A stretch of DNA of 43,243 nt from a virus, in IMG/VR virus record IMGVR_UViG_3300034018_001712, positions 1-43,243 of that record, one strand, 5' to 3'. Both the position numbers and the translations under genes were made by a program. This document shows, one piece after another, positions 1 through 8,636 of this stretch. The notes below the pieces were generated by a model. It was not told where the DNA came from, made no database searches, and saw only the letters and a program-made list of their open reading frames with translations. How positions within the stretch are numbered: position 1 is the first letter of the stretch; the number at the start of each line of letters is the position of its first letter.

Positions 1-2664
1 CGACTGCGTATAAAACAACCAACAGCAGCAGCAACTCCAGCCACACCGTCTCCATGGGTTCGTCCTGCTGATTGGTTGACAATGCCGACTATAATATCTT
101 CAGAGCAAAAAATAGCTTTGTTGATGCCAGTGTTTCCGCAACAATCTAACTTTCTCGCTTTTACAATATCTGGAGCATATACAGTTGATTGGGGTGATGG
201 TGTAACAGAAAATGTTGCATCTGGTGTTAAAGCTCAACATGAATACTCTTATACCGACCCAGATTTAAATGCCACCGTTGCAAGTGATGGTTATAAAATG
301 GCAGTTGTAGTCATTACTCCTCAAGCTGGTCAAAATATAACAAGTGTAAACTTTAACCAAAAGTATGCACAAGCAGGATCTACATTTCCCGATTCATCTC
401 CTATATTAGAAATAGCTTTATCTTGCCCAAGTTTAACAGGTTTAACTCTTGGTAATACAACCGCTTCTTTGGCTTTTTGTAAAAATTTAGTTAGTTTCAC
501 TGGAGTCAATATAGGATTATTAACTGACTTATCTAGTTCATTTGCAAATTTAGTTTCATTAAAAAATGTATCTTTTAATGATCTTACTAATATTACTAAT
601 ATGAGTAGTATGTTTCGGAGTTGCTCTTCTCTTACAACAGTACCGCTTTTTAATACAGAGAATGTTATTAATATGACTAGTATGTTTCAGAGTTGCACTG
701 CTCTTACAAGCGTACCTCTGTTTAATACATCAGCTGTTACTAGTATGAGTTGTATGTTTAGTAGTTGCACTGCTCTTACAAGCGTACCTCTGTTTAATAC
801 ATCAGCTGTTACTAGTATGAGTGGTATGTTTAGTAGTTGCACTGCTCTTACAAGCGTACCTCTGTTTAATACATCAGCTGTTACTAGTATGAGTAGTATG
901 TTTAATGGCTGCACTACTCTTACAACTGTACCGCTTTTTAATACAGGGGCCGTTACTAATATGGGTAGTATGTTTAATAGTTGTACTACTCTTACAACTG
1001 TACCGCTTTTTAATACAGGGGCCGTTACTAATATGGGTAGTATGTTTGCCTCTTGTTCCCGTCTTCAGACTGTACCATTATTTAACACGCAAAATGTTAC
1101 TACTATGGGAGGTGCTTTTCCACCAAATGGAATGTTTTCTGGCTGTAGATCACTTATAACTGTACCACTATTCAATACAGTAGCTGTTACTGATATGGGT
1201 GGTATGTTTTTTAGTTGCTTTTCTCTTACAAGTGTACCGCTTTTTAATACAGTAGCTGTTACTAGGATGTCTTTTATGTTTGCTAGTTGTTCCTCACTTA
1301 CAAGTGTACCACTATTCAATACAGCAGCTGTACAATTCATAAATAATATGTTTGCTAGTTGTTCCTCACTTACAACTGTACCACTATTCAATACAGCAGC
1401 TGTTACTAATATGAATAGTATGTTTAATAGTTGCACTACTCTTACAACCGTACCGTTATTCAATACATCAGCTGCTACTGATATGGGTAGTATGTTTTCT
1501 AGTTGCACTACTCTTACAACCGTACCGTTATTCAATACAGTAGCTGTTACTAGTATGAGTGGTATGTTTAGTAGTTGCACTGCTCTTACAAGCGTACCGT
1601 TATTCAATACAGTAGCTGTTACTAGTATGAGTAGTATGTTTAGTAGTTGCACTGCTCTTACAAGCGTACCTCTGTTTAATACATCAGCCGTACAATTGAT
1701 GAATAGTATGTTTAGTGGTTGCTCTTCTCTTACAAGTGTACCGTTATTCAATACAGCAGCTGTTACTAATATGAATAGTATGTTTTCTAATTGCACTACT
1801 CTTACAAGTGTACCTCTGTTTAATACAGCAGCTGTTATTGATATGTCTAGTATGTTTAATGGTTGTACTTCTCTTACAACTGTACCACTGTTTAATACAG
1901 CAGCTGTTACTAGTATGAGTAATATGTTTAACGGTTGTACTTCTCTTACAACTGTACCGTTATTAATTTCAGGTGCTGGAACAAATACAGGAAAGTTTGG
2001 TGGTATTTTTGCAAGTTGTATATCACTTACAAGAGCAGCATTGAATGGTTCTGAATATTCAATAAGTTATAGTGGTTGTAAATTATCAAAAGAAGAATTA
2101 GAATCTATATTCAATTATCTAGACACAATAGGTGCTGCTTCTCAAACAATAACAGTATCAAATAATTGGGGAGCGCCGACACCTGTAACTCTTACAGGAA
2201 CTACAACTGTTGGTAGCACAACAATAAGCATGGCAAACACCACTGGTATTGCTGTAGGTATGCAAATTACAGGAACAGGATCACCTCTTACATCAACTAG
2301 AGCAGTAACATTTACCGATGCAGGTGATTTAGTCAACCTTGCAAGTCATGGATTAAGTAATGGAGATGAAGTTTCTTTTGCAACTAGAGTAACAACGACT
2401 GGTATTGTTATTAATACGATTTATTATGTAGTTAATGCTACGGCAGGTACATTTCAAGTAGCAGCAACTCTAGGTGGTCCAGCATTAGCATTAACGACAA
2501 ACGGTTCTGGAACCTTACGCTATCGTACACAGGTTGTATCAATTAACCCCAACGTAAGCATCACAGTATCACGACAAATGGCTGCGGGGGGTGCAAATAG
2601 TTTAACATTTAGACAATTAAGAACTGGAACAGCCCTATTAAAAGGCTGGGCAGTAACAGCATAA
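1..2664 (+). CDS. BspA-type repeat tail/fibre protein, 5' end outside window
   Basis: The reading frame is open from base 1 to the TAA at 2662-2664 (887 codons here), so the true start lies upstream. A TTG at 76 and an ATG at 82 are inside the frame and are unlikely starts, because the preceding residues (PSPWVRPADWLTMP) read like normal fibre sequence. About 19 imperfect repeats of 24 residues (bases ~604-1980; consensus SMFxxCTxLTxVPLFNT followed by AVTxM) match the BspA/DUF285 leucine-rich-repeat-like surface family. The N-terminal part has a WGDG segment typical of these proteins; the C-terminal ~200 residues are Thr/Ser/Gly-rich and beta-type. Its position before the head genes and the small following gene suggest a virion adhesin or fibre. 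Receptor binding is inferred. The near-identical DNA repeats could recombine and change repeat number. Confidence 0.85.
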   Translation, partial: RLRIKQPTAAATPATPSPWVRPADWLTMPTIISSEQKIALLMPVFPQQSNFLAFTISGAYTVDWGDGVTENVASGVKAQHEYSYTDPDLNATVASDGYKMAVVVITPQAGQNITSVNFNQKYAQAGSTFPDSSPILEIALSCPSLTGLTLGNTTASLAFCKNLVSFTGVNIGLLTDLSSSFANLVSLKNVSFNDLTNITNMSSMFRSCSSLTTVPLFNTENVINMTSMFQSCTALTSVPLFNTSAVTSMSCMFSSCTALTSVPLFNTSAVTSMSGMFSSCTALTSVPLFNTSAVTSMSSMFNGCTTLTTVPLFNTGAVTNMGSMFNSCTTLTTVPLFNTGAVTNMGSMFASCSRLQTVPLFNTQNVTTMGGAFPPNGMFSGCRSLITVPLFNTVAVTDMGGMFFSCFSLTSVPLFNTVAVTRMSFMFASCSSLTSVPLFNTAAVQFINNMFASCSSLTTVPLFNTAAVTNMNSMFNSCTTLTTVPLFNTSAATDMGSMFSSCTTLTTVPLFNTVAVTSMSGMFSSCTALTSVPLFNTVAVTSMSSMFSSCTALTSVPLFNTSAVQLMNSMFSGCSSLTSVPLFNTAAVTNMNSMFSNCTTLTSVPLFNTAAVIDMSSMFNGCTSLTTVPLFNTAAVTSMSNMFNGCTSLTTVPLLISGAGTNTGKFGGIFASCISLTRAALNGSEYSISYSGCKLSKEELESIFNYLDTIGAASQTITVSNNWGAPTPVTLTGTTTVGSTTISMANTTGIAVGMQITGTGSPLTSTRAVTFTDAGDLVNLASHGLSNGDEVSFATRVTTTGIVINTIYYVVNATAGTFQVAATLGGPALALTTNGSGTLRYRTQVVSINPNVSITVSRQMAAGGANSLTFRQLRTGTALLKGWAVTA
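604..1980 (+). repeat. tandem 72-bp coding repeats (BspA/DUF285)
   Basis: Around 19 tandem units, mostly 72 bases (24 codons), lie inside the fibre gene. Neighbouring units around 690-930 and 1540-1700 are nearly identical in DNA, pointing to recent duplication or gene conversion. One unit near 1100-1130 carries a six-residue insertion (GGAFPPN). The units keep the reading frame, so these are protein repeats and not a CRISPR array. Confidence 0.9.
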
Positions 2665-2668
2665 TTTT

Positions 2669-2860
2669 ATGACATCAGGATTTTACAAAAAAGATAATGA
2701 GGAACTTTTCTATGCTCCAAACATAGTAGAAGGAAATGGGTTTGTGTTAGTAGCTCAAGACAAAGATCAATATGAATATCCAGTAGATGGATGGTATTGG
2801 TTTGATAGTGAAGATGAAGCAGAAGAGGTTTTCAATATTTTTAATGAAAACAAAGTGTAA
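2669..2860 (+). CDS. small conserved phage protein downstream of fibre
   Basis: A 63-residue acidic protein (starts MTSGFYKKDNEELFYAPNI) begins 4 bases after the fibre stop codon and is probably co-transcribed with it. The pattern YPVDGWYWFDSEDEA resembles small proteins often found directly after tail-fibre genes in T4-like marine phages. No catalytic motif is visible. A role tied to the fibre, such as folding or attachment, is only a guess from position. Confidence 0.75.
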   Translation: MTSGFYKKDNEELFYAPNIVEGNGFVLVAQDKDQYEYPVDGWYWFDSEDEAEEVFNIFNENKV

Positions 2861-2917
2861 ATTAATAAAGATATTAATAATATTAGATTTTTTATAATAA
2901 AAAGATAAATAATTTAT

Positions 2918-3583
2918 ATGTTAAAATTAAGATTGATTGCGGAGAACCCAGACCTCTTAGAAAGATTTGAAATTGTTGAAGAACAAGACAATTTAAAAAA
3001 AGGCAGCTCTTTATATGTAAAAGGTCCATTCATAGGATGTAATCAAGTTAATAAAAATCGTCGCATGTATAATTTAGATGAAACACGCGAAGAAGTTAAT
3101 CGTTATATCAGTGAAATGGTAACTCCTGGCAGAGCTATGGGAGAACTCAATCATCCATCAAGTGCTGAAGTTAATCTTGAAAGAGCATGTCATTTAGTCA
3201 CTGAACTTTATGAAAGCGACAATGCTTTTTTCGGCAAAGCTAAAGTTTTATCTACACCAATGGGTCAAATTTTAAGAGCATTGATAAATGATGGTGTTAA
3301 AGTTGGAATGTCCACAAGAGCATTGGGATCATTGCAAGAAGAATCATCATACAATCTTGTAAAAAACATGAAGCTCGTAGCTATTGATGCAGTAGCAGAT
3401 CCATCATTTCCAAAAGCATTTGTTAATGGTATTTTAGAATCAAAACAATGGGTAGTTTCTGATAATGGCAAGTATGAAGAAATTTATGAAAATTTTGAAA
3501 AATCAATAGGTAAATTACCTAAACATGATATGGGTTCTTATCTTAAAGATCAAATTTTAAAATTTATTAATTCACTTAGTTAA
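2918..3583 (+). CDS. 21: prohead core protease, T4 gp21-like
   Basis: A 221-residue protein of the T4 gp21 prohead protease family. This serine protease degrades the scaffold and trims capsid and internal proteins inside the prohead before DNA packaging. Visible signatures are the His in GELNHP (residue 79), the Ser in GMSTRALG (residue 132) and the following AVADPSFPKAFVNG segment around residue 160. Length fits the family (~210-230). An ATAAATA box at 2905-2911 lies 13 bases before the ATG and there is no Shine-Dalgarno sequence, so the message is probably leaderless. It is followed in order by core, scaffold and major capsid genes, as in T4. Its cleavage rule, [LI]-x-E, matters for the shared N-terminal peptides seen elsewhere in the window. 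Confidence 0.93.
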   Translation: MLKLRLIAENPDLLERFEIVEEQDNLKKGSSLYVKGPFIGCNQVNKNRRMYNLDETREEVNRYISEMVTPGRAMGELNHPSSAEVNLERACHLVTELYESDNAFFGKAKVLSTPMGQILRALINDGVKVGMSTRALGSLQEESSYNLVKNMKLVAIDAVADPSFPKAFVNGILESKQWVVSDNGKYEEIYENFEKSIGKLPKHDMGSYLKDQILKFINSLS

Positions 3584-3591
3584 ATACTGTT

Positions 3592-4077
3592 ATGCCATTA
3601 AAAAAAGGATCATCAGATAAAACAATTTCCGCTAATATAGCAACGGAAATGAAATCTTATAAAAAGACTGGAAAGATCGGAACATCTAAACCAAAGTCAG
3701 ACAAAGCTGCTCAAAAGCAAGCAGTTGCTATTGCATACTCCAAAGCTGGTAAAAGCAAAAAGAAAAAAGAAAAACCAGAAGAAGATGCTGAATCCGTTGT
3801 CAAGCAAATGAAAAAAAATAACGGAAAGATGTCATTTAAAGGTCCAAAAACAAAAGAACGTAAACATTCTGCACCTCCTGTTAAAGTACATAAAACCAAG
3901 AAAGGTAAAGGATCTTACAACAGAAATCAAGAATTGCACGAAAATAATGACATTACTGCATTTATTAATTGTATTTTTGAAAAAAATTACAACGCTGCGA
4001 ATAAATATTTAACAGACGTTCTTAATTCAAAGATACAACAACGTATTGAGAATGAACTATCAACTCCCTTATTCTAA
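3592..4077 (+). CDS. basic prohead-core-like protein
   Basis: A 161-residue protein between the protease and scaffold genes. The N-terminal two thirds are extremely Lys-rich (MPLKKGSSDKTISANI, then AAQKQAVAIAYSKAGK), a pattern of small basic phage proteins. The C-terminal ~45 residues (NDITAFINCIFEKNYNAANKY onward) resemble the helical tail of T4-like prohead core proteins. This looks like a fusion of a DNA-binding-like basic segment to a core-protein segment. It could be an internal core component that stays with DNA or is degraded by gp21. A TTAAATA at 3580-3586, overlapping the end of the protease gene, lies 12 bases before the ATG. Confidence 0.75.
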   Translation: MPLKKGSSDKTISANIATEMKSYKKTGKIGTSKPKSDKAAQKQAVAIAYSKAGKSKKKKEKPEEDAESVVKQMKKNNGKMSFKGPKTKERKHSAPPVKVHKTKKGKGSYNRNQELHENNDITAFINCIFEKNYNAANKYLTDVLNSKIQQRIENELSTPLF

Positions 4078-4080
4078 TTT

Positions 4081-4956
4081 ATGAAAATAACAGATCTATT
4101 AAACGAAGAAGTCGTAAGCGTAATCGGTGAAGAATCACTAGTTGCAATTCAAGAAGCTTTTGAAAAGAAAGTTGAATTAACAACCGAAGCAGCGCTTATA
4201 TCACAAGACGAAGTTTATGCTGAAAAACTTGATCAACTTATTCAAGCAATTGATAAAGATCATAGTACAAAGATGAAGAGAGTTGTAGAAGCTGTTGATG
4301 CTGACAGAACTCAAAAACTTCTTAAAGTTGTCAACAAATACGAAAGAGCGTTGAACGAAGATTCAGCTACTTTCAAAAAGCAAATGGTAGGTGCAGTTAG
4401 TGCATATCTTGATGAGTTTTTAGAAGAATCAATTTCAAAAGAAGATTTAGCAACTGCTGTTAAAAACAAAAGCGCATATAATGTTTTAGAAAAACTTCGC
4501 GGTGTTTTAGCTGTTGATTCAGTATTAATGAAAGAGTCTGTTCAAGAAGCTGTTCTTGACGGCAAGACTCAAATTGATAATCTTCAATCTGAAAATTCAG
4601 AATTGAAAAAGCAACTTTCATCATTGCAAGAAAGCTTCAACAATATTAGAGTCAATGCTTTAATTGAAGAGAAAATTTCCAATATGGAAACTGAGAAAAA
4701 GTCTTTCATAAGAAAGACTCTCAAAGACAAATCATTCGATTTCGTTAATGAAAATTTTGATTATGTTTCTCGTCTTTTTGATAAAAAAGAAAAAGAAAAA
4801 ATCAAATCAATCACCGAAGAAGCAAAACAAAAGAAAATGGATGTAGATTTCATTCCAGAATATCAGAAAGTTGTTTCAGAAAGTGTAAATAATACAACCG
4901 ATGATTCATACAACAGCTATGTTGAAGAATTATCAAAAGTTTTCGGTAAGAGATAA
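4081..4956 (+). CDS. 22: prohead scaffold core protein, T4 gp22-like
   Basis: A 291-residue, highly charged, almost entirely helical and coiled-coil protein placed directly before the major capsid gene, the position of T4 gp22. The N-terminus (MKITDLLNEEVV) and the motif LAVDSVLMKESVQEAV resemble gp22 homologues. Gp22 forms the internal scaffold on which gp23 assembles and is digested by gp21. Several [LI]-x-E sites for such cleavage are present, for example LNE at residues 7-9. The start is 3 bases after the previous stop. Confidence 0.9.
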   Translation: MKITDLLNEEVVSVIGEESLVAIQEAFEKKVELTTEAALISQDEVYAEKLDQLIQAIDKDHSTKMKRVVEAVDADRTQKLLKVVNKYERALNEDSATFKKQMVGAVSAYLDEFLEESISKEDLATAVKNKSAYNVLEKLRGVLAVDSVLMKESVQEAVLDGKTQIDNLQSENSELKKQLSSLQESFNNIRVNALIEEKISNMETEKKSFIRKTLKDKSFDFVNENFDYVSRLFDKKEKEKIKSITEEAKQKKMDVDFIPEYQKVVSESVNNTTDDSYNSYVEELSKVFGKR

Positions 4957-4974
4957 TTTTCACCAAGAACCATG

Positions 4975-4988
4975 AGGTCTTATGACCT
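4975..4988 (+). other. small hairpin in capsid-gene leader
   Basis: AGGTC (4975-4979), loop TTAT and GACCT (4984-4988) form a five-base-pair hairpin in the 64-base gap before the major capsid gene. This gap lacks the TAAATA box seen before other structural genes. The hairpin could stabilise or delimit the capsid mRNA; it is short and has no T tract. Confidence 0.35.
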
Positions 4989-5020
4989 GAATATAGAAAC
5001 AGAAAATATACGTAAAACAT

Positions 5021-6472
5021 ATGAAACCTAATTCCCCAGTTAACGAAAGCAGAACTGACGCTCTTGTAAAGAAGTGGTCAAAGGTTCTGGATTATAGCAG
5101 CAATGCTATCCCAGCAATCCGCGACGAGCACACTTACAGAACTACAGCTATGCTTCTCGAAAACCAAGAACAATGGTGCATCCAAGAAGCGAATACTGGT
5201 ACTGGTATCTTTGGCGCTACTGGCGCTCAAGGCCCATCAACCATTCCTAACACTGACGGTTATGCCGCTGGTGATAGTCGCCTTCCAAAGATTCTCATTC
5301 CTATGATCCGCCGTACTTTTCCTGAGTTGATTTCCAACGAAATTGTTGGTGTTCAGCCAATGGGTGGTCCAGTTGGACTTGCTTTCGCCCTTCGTTATGC
5401 CTATCAGCAAGAGACTCTCGGTGCTGATGGTGTCGATGGTCGTGCATTTGATACTGCTAACCGCGCTAATGGCACTGCTTACCTTTCTGGTGCAGACGGC
5501 CTGAACGCTACCGAACTTGGTTATCAACTTCTTGACACACGATTCACAGGTACTTCTTCAAGTGCTCTCTCTGGTAACGGAGAGTGGACATTTGCAGATG
5601 CAGACCGTGGTGTTGCAGAACTTCTTTCAAACTACGAACTGACAGGTAAAATCCCTCAGATCGAGATGAAGTTCGAAAAGACCGCTGTCGAAGCTGGAAC
5701 TCGCAGACTTGCTACTCGCTGGTCTGTTGAGCTTGAGCAAGACCTTAAGAACATGCAAGGTATCGATATCGACGGTGAACTCACTAATGCTATGTCATAT
5801 GAGATTCAAGCCGAAATCGACCGTGAGGTTGTGATTCGTATGATTCAGTCCGCCATGAATGGTGGATTCGGGGCTGGTTACTCCTTCTGGAGCCCAGTAA
5901 GTTCAGACGGTCGTTGGACTGCAGAGCGTAATATCACTTTCTATCAAAAGCTACTCATCGAAGCTGGTCGTATGGCCGCTCGTAACCGTAGAGGCGCTGC
6001 TAACTTTGTTATCGCAACTCCTCGCGTTTGCACCATCCTTGAAATGCTTCCTGACTTCAAGACATTTGAAATCACTGGAAACGTTACAACCGCTGGTGTC
6101 GGAGTATCCAAGGTAGGAACTGTAGGAAGCCGCTTCACAGTATATCGTGATACACGTACCGAAGTACAAAATCAAACTCTCTATTCACCGAACTACTATC
6201 GCAATAGTCCAAATTCTGGACAAGGCGTTGAGTATGCTCTTCTTGGATATAAGGGTTCTGAGTACTACGACACTGGTATCATCTATTGTCCTTACATTCC
6301 GATCATGGTTCAAAGAACCATCGGACCAAATGATTTCGCTCCTCGCGTTGGTCTCATGACCCGTTATGGAATCGTTAATAATATCTTTGGTGCGAATCTT
6401 TATTACCATCTGATCATTGTTAAAGGTCTTGGTGCAGCATTTACTCCTGGTACAGTTTCCACATACTTATAA
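5021..6472 (+). CDS. 23: major capsid protein, T4 gp23-like
   Basis: A 483-residue protein of the T4 gp23 family, the hexamer-forming shell protein. The core VGVQPMGGPVGLAFALRYAY (from about residue 108) is the family hallmark, and length is close to T4 gp23 (521). The N-terminal ~56 residues look like the removable propeptide: a candidate prohead-protease site is IQE|ANTG after residue 56, matching the [LI]-x-E rule. Codon use is clearly different from neighbours (more C- and G-ending codons), as expected for the most highly expressed late gene. It ends just before a strong terminator at 6511-6550. Confidence 0.96.
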   Translation: MKPNSPVNESRTDALVKKWSKVLDYSSNAIPAIRDEHTYRTTAMLLENQEQWCIQEANTGTGIFGATGAQGPSTIPNTDGYAAGDSRLPKILIPMIRRTFPELISNEIVGVQPMGGPVGLAFALRYAYQQETLGADGVDGRAFDTANRANGTAYLSGADGLNATELGYQLLDTRFTGTSSSALSGNGEWTFADADRGVAELLSNYELTGKIPQIEMKFEKTAVEAGTRRLATRWSVELEQDLKNMQGIDIDGELTNAMSYEIQAEIDREVVIRMIQSAMNGGFGAGYSFWSPVSSDGRWTAERNITFYQKLLIEAGRMAARNRRGAANFVIATPRVCTILEMLPDFKTFEITGNVTTAGVGVSKVGTVGSRFTVYRDTRTEVQNQTLYSPNYYRNSPNSGQGVEYALLGYKGSEYYDTGIIYCPYIPIMVQRTIGPNDFAPRVGLMTRYGIVNNIFGANLYYHLIIVKGLGAAFTPGTVSTYL

Positions 6473-6510
6473 TGTGAACTGACTGAAGTAAGTACTTCAA
6501 AAAGTCTATC

Positions 6511-6550
6511 AAACCATGGGGGCCGAAGACCCCATGGTTTCTTTTTATAT
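6511..6550 (+). terminator. intrinsic terminator after capsid gene
   Basis: A perfect 11-bp stem AAACCATGGGG (6511-6521) / CCCCATGGTTT (6530-6540) with an eight-base loop is followed by CTTTTTAT. This is a textbook rho-independent terminator that closes the head-gene transcript. Confidence 0.93.
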
Positions 6551-6559
6551 ATTTAATAA

Positions 6560-6589
6560 TTGACAATATATTTGGATGTAATATAAATA
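6560..6589 (+). promoter_or_regulatory. overlapping sigma70-like and late-type promoter
   Basis: TTGACA (6560-6565), a 16-base spacer and TATAAA (6582-6587) form a near-consensus host promoter. The same bases give TATAAATA (6582-6589), the T4 late-promoter octamer. The ATG at 6595 follows so closely that the transcript would begin at or next to the start codon. Confidence 0.6.
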
Positions 6590-6594
6590 ATTAT

Positions 6595-8145
6595 ATGGAT
6601 ATAAAAACTATCATTCAAAAAGAATCTGATGAAAAGTACAATGGATCTTTTAGATTTTTCAAAGAACAAAACTTAAAAAAGTTGGTAAGTGAAAAGGGAT
6701 TTAAATATATCAAATCTAAAATTTCTGAAGATTTACATTTTCCTATATCTTTAATGGTATATTGTTTTGTGAATGACATATACAAACATCCCACATGTGT
6801 CTGCGGAAATAAACAAAAATTCAACACTGCTAAAAAAGAATTTTCAAAATATTGTTCTAATAAATGTAGATATGAAAATTTTTCAGATATTATATCTGTT
6901 AGACAGCAAACAAATTTAAAAAAGTACGGATCTACTAATGTATTAGCCAGTGAATATGGTAAGAAAAAAATATTAGAAACTAACTTATCAAAATACGGTG
7001 TTTCTAATTACACAAAAACTAAAGAATTTAAAGAAAAAGTTAAAGGTAAAAGTAATTTAACTTCCGATGGTAAGAAAATGTTAATTGAAAAAATAAAAAG
7101 AAAACATTACGATTCCATTTTTACAAAGTATACAAATTTTATTCCATTGTTTAAATTTGAAGAATATGATGGAGTAAAAGGATATAAAAAATATCCATGG
7201 TTTTGTAAAACATGTAACTCTAATTTTATATCATCTTTTGATAATGGTTGTGCTCCTATATGTGATAATTGCAAACCTAAAGGAACAGATTTAGAAATAT
7301 TCATTAAGAAGTTTTTGGATAAATATAAAATTGAATATATATTCAGATATAGAAAATTAGAATCTGGAAGAGAAATTGATTTTTACATACCTTCTAAGAA
7401 TTTAGGAATAGAAACCAGCGGATTATATTGGCATTCAACTGCAAATAAAACATATTCAAAAAATGATCATATTTCTAAATTAGAAGAATGTGAACATCAA
7501 GGAATAAATTTAATAAATATTTTCGCTGATGAAATTTATAACAAACCTAAAATTGTAATTAATAGATTAAAAAGTAAATTAAGTCTTGTAAAAAGAAAAA
7601 TACCAGCCAGAAAATGTCAAGTTGGAAAAATTAGTAATATTCAATGTGAACATTTTTTAAAAAAATATCACATACAAGGAAGTATCAAAACAAATATTAA
7701 ATATGGCTTGTTTTATAAAACTCGTTTAGTTGCAGTTATGACATTTAACAAAGGAAGATTAGCAACTGGTAACAAATCAATAAATGGAATTTTTGAGCTT
7801 GGTAGATATGCAACAATAGCCAATTTTAATATTGTTGGAGGTGCTGGTAAATTATTATCTTTTTTCAAAAATCAACACAGTCCAGAAAAAATTTATTCAT
7901 ATGCAGATAGAAGATGGAGCAATGGTAATCTTTATAAAAAATTGAATTTTAAATTAGATAAAGCAACTATTCCTAATTACTGGTATGTGAAAGATTTCAA
8001 AAACAGACTACATAGATTAAAATTTCAAAAAAATAATTTAAAACATTTTTTAAATTATGATGAACAAAAAACTGAAGAAATGATAATGAAAGAGTCTAAA
8101 TTTTATAAAATATGGGATTGTGGATCTTTATTATTCATCTTATAA
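6595..8145 (+). CDS. free-standing homing endonuclease, Vsr-like fold
   Basis: A 516-residue protein with a mobile-endonuclease architecture. Residues 68-91 hold a Cys cluster (CVC...CSNKC). Residues ~107-140 hold two copies of a TNLxKYGxxN motif typical of DNA-binding modules in phage endonucleases. A second Cys4 cluster is at 204-226. Residues ~228-315 contain ESGREIDFYIPSKNLGIETS-GLYWHS, the Vsr/EDxHD nuclease core (E260, D262, H280, H292 candidates). Very AT-rich and placed between terminator-bounded units, it looks like an inserted selfish gene next to the capsid gene. It carries its own promoter. Target specificity cannot be read from the sequence. Confidence 0.82.
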   Translation: MDIKTIIQKESDEKYNGSFRFFKEQNLKKLVSEKGFKYIKSKISEDLHFPISLMVYCFVNDIYKHPTCVCGNKQKFNTAKKEFSKYCSNKCRYENFSDIISVRQQTNLKKYGSTNVLASEYGKKKILETNLSKYGVSNYTKTKEFKEKVKGKSNLTSDGKKMLIEKIKRKHYDSIFTKYTNFIPLFKFEEYDGVKGYKKYPWFCKTCNSNFISSFDNGCAPICDNCKPKGTDLEIFIKKFLDKYKIEYIFRYRKLESGREIDFYIPSKNLGIETSGLYWHSTANKTYSKNDHISKLEECEHQGINLINIFADEIYNKPKIVINRLKSKLSLVKRKIPARKCQVGKISNIQCEHFLKKYHIQGSIKTNIKYGLFYKTRLVAVMTFNKGRLATGNKSINGIFELGRYATIANFNIVGGAGKLLSFFKNQHSPEKIYSYADRRWSNGNLYKKLNFKLDKATIPNYWYVKDFKNRLHRLKFQKNNLKHFLNYDEQKTEEMIMKESKFYKIWDCGSLLFIL

Positions 8146-8179
8146 TATAAAAATTAAAAACAAATAACTAAATAATATT

Positions 8180-8557
8180 ATGGCTAGTTATACATTCGAC
8201 ACGCAAATTTTATCAGCATCACAAGTGGGTATTGGAAATCCAATAGCTCCCGCCGATTCCTTTCCATTAACAGCGGTTGGTGTTGGAATCCTTGCTCTTT
8301 CTTCTACTCACCAAGGGCTCGCTTTTAACTCTCTTCCATTAAGTGCTCAAGTTGTTAGAACTACTGTCAGAGGCAGCGTTTTCAATATAAACAGCGCTTA
8401 TCATAATAAGCCCATGGCTTTGATTGAATTTGATAATACTTATACCGTATTCACTTTCAATTCATCAGCTCCAACATCGCAAGTTCTTTTACTTTCTGGA
8501 ACCAGAGATGTATCAACACCAGAGCATAGAAGAAAGTGGGTTTTGGGATATTATTAA
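8180..8557 (+). CDS. hypothetical protein, possible virion component
   Basis: A 125-residue protein rich in Ser, Thr, Val and Ala with alternating hydrophobic pattern, suggesting a beta-rich fold. It carries a CTAAATA box at 8168-8174, 12 bases before the ATG, and its own terminator at 8586-8613, so it is an independent late unit between head and baseplate genes. I do not recognise the family. A decoration or fibre-like role is possible from context and composition only. Confidence 0.7.
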   Translation: MASYTFDTQILSASQVGIGNPIAPADSFPLTAVGVGILALSSTHQGLAFNSLPLSAQVVRTTVRGSVFNINSAYHNKPMALIEFDNTYTVFTFNSSAPTSQVLLLSGTRDVSTPEHRRKWVLGYY

Positions 8558-8585
8558 TACAATAAACATTCAAATTTAAATATTA

Positions 8586-8613
8586 AACGCCAGATTAATT
8601 TCTGGTGTTTTTT
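8586..8613 (+). terminator. intrinsic terminator
   Basis: AACGCCAGA (8586-8594) pairs with TCTGGTGTT (8601-8609) over 9 bp with one G-U pair and a six-base loop, followed by a run of T. It ends the single-gene unit 8180-8557. Confidence 0.85.
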
Positions 8614-8636
8614 ATTATATAGTTAAATAATAATAC

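Noticed and set aside
687-1796. Minus- and alternative-frame open frames inside the fibre gene
   Set aside because: They are shadows of the 72-base repeats; the plus-strand frame has a coherent repeat protein and the others are low-complexity copies.
604-1980. CRISPR-like regular repeats
   Set aside because: Units are contiguous coding repeats of 72 bases that keep the reading frame, without unique spacers.
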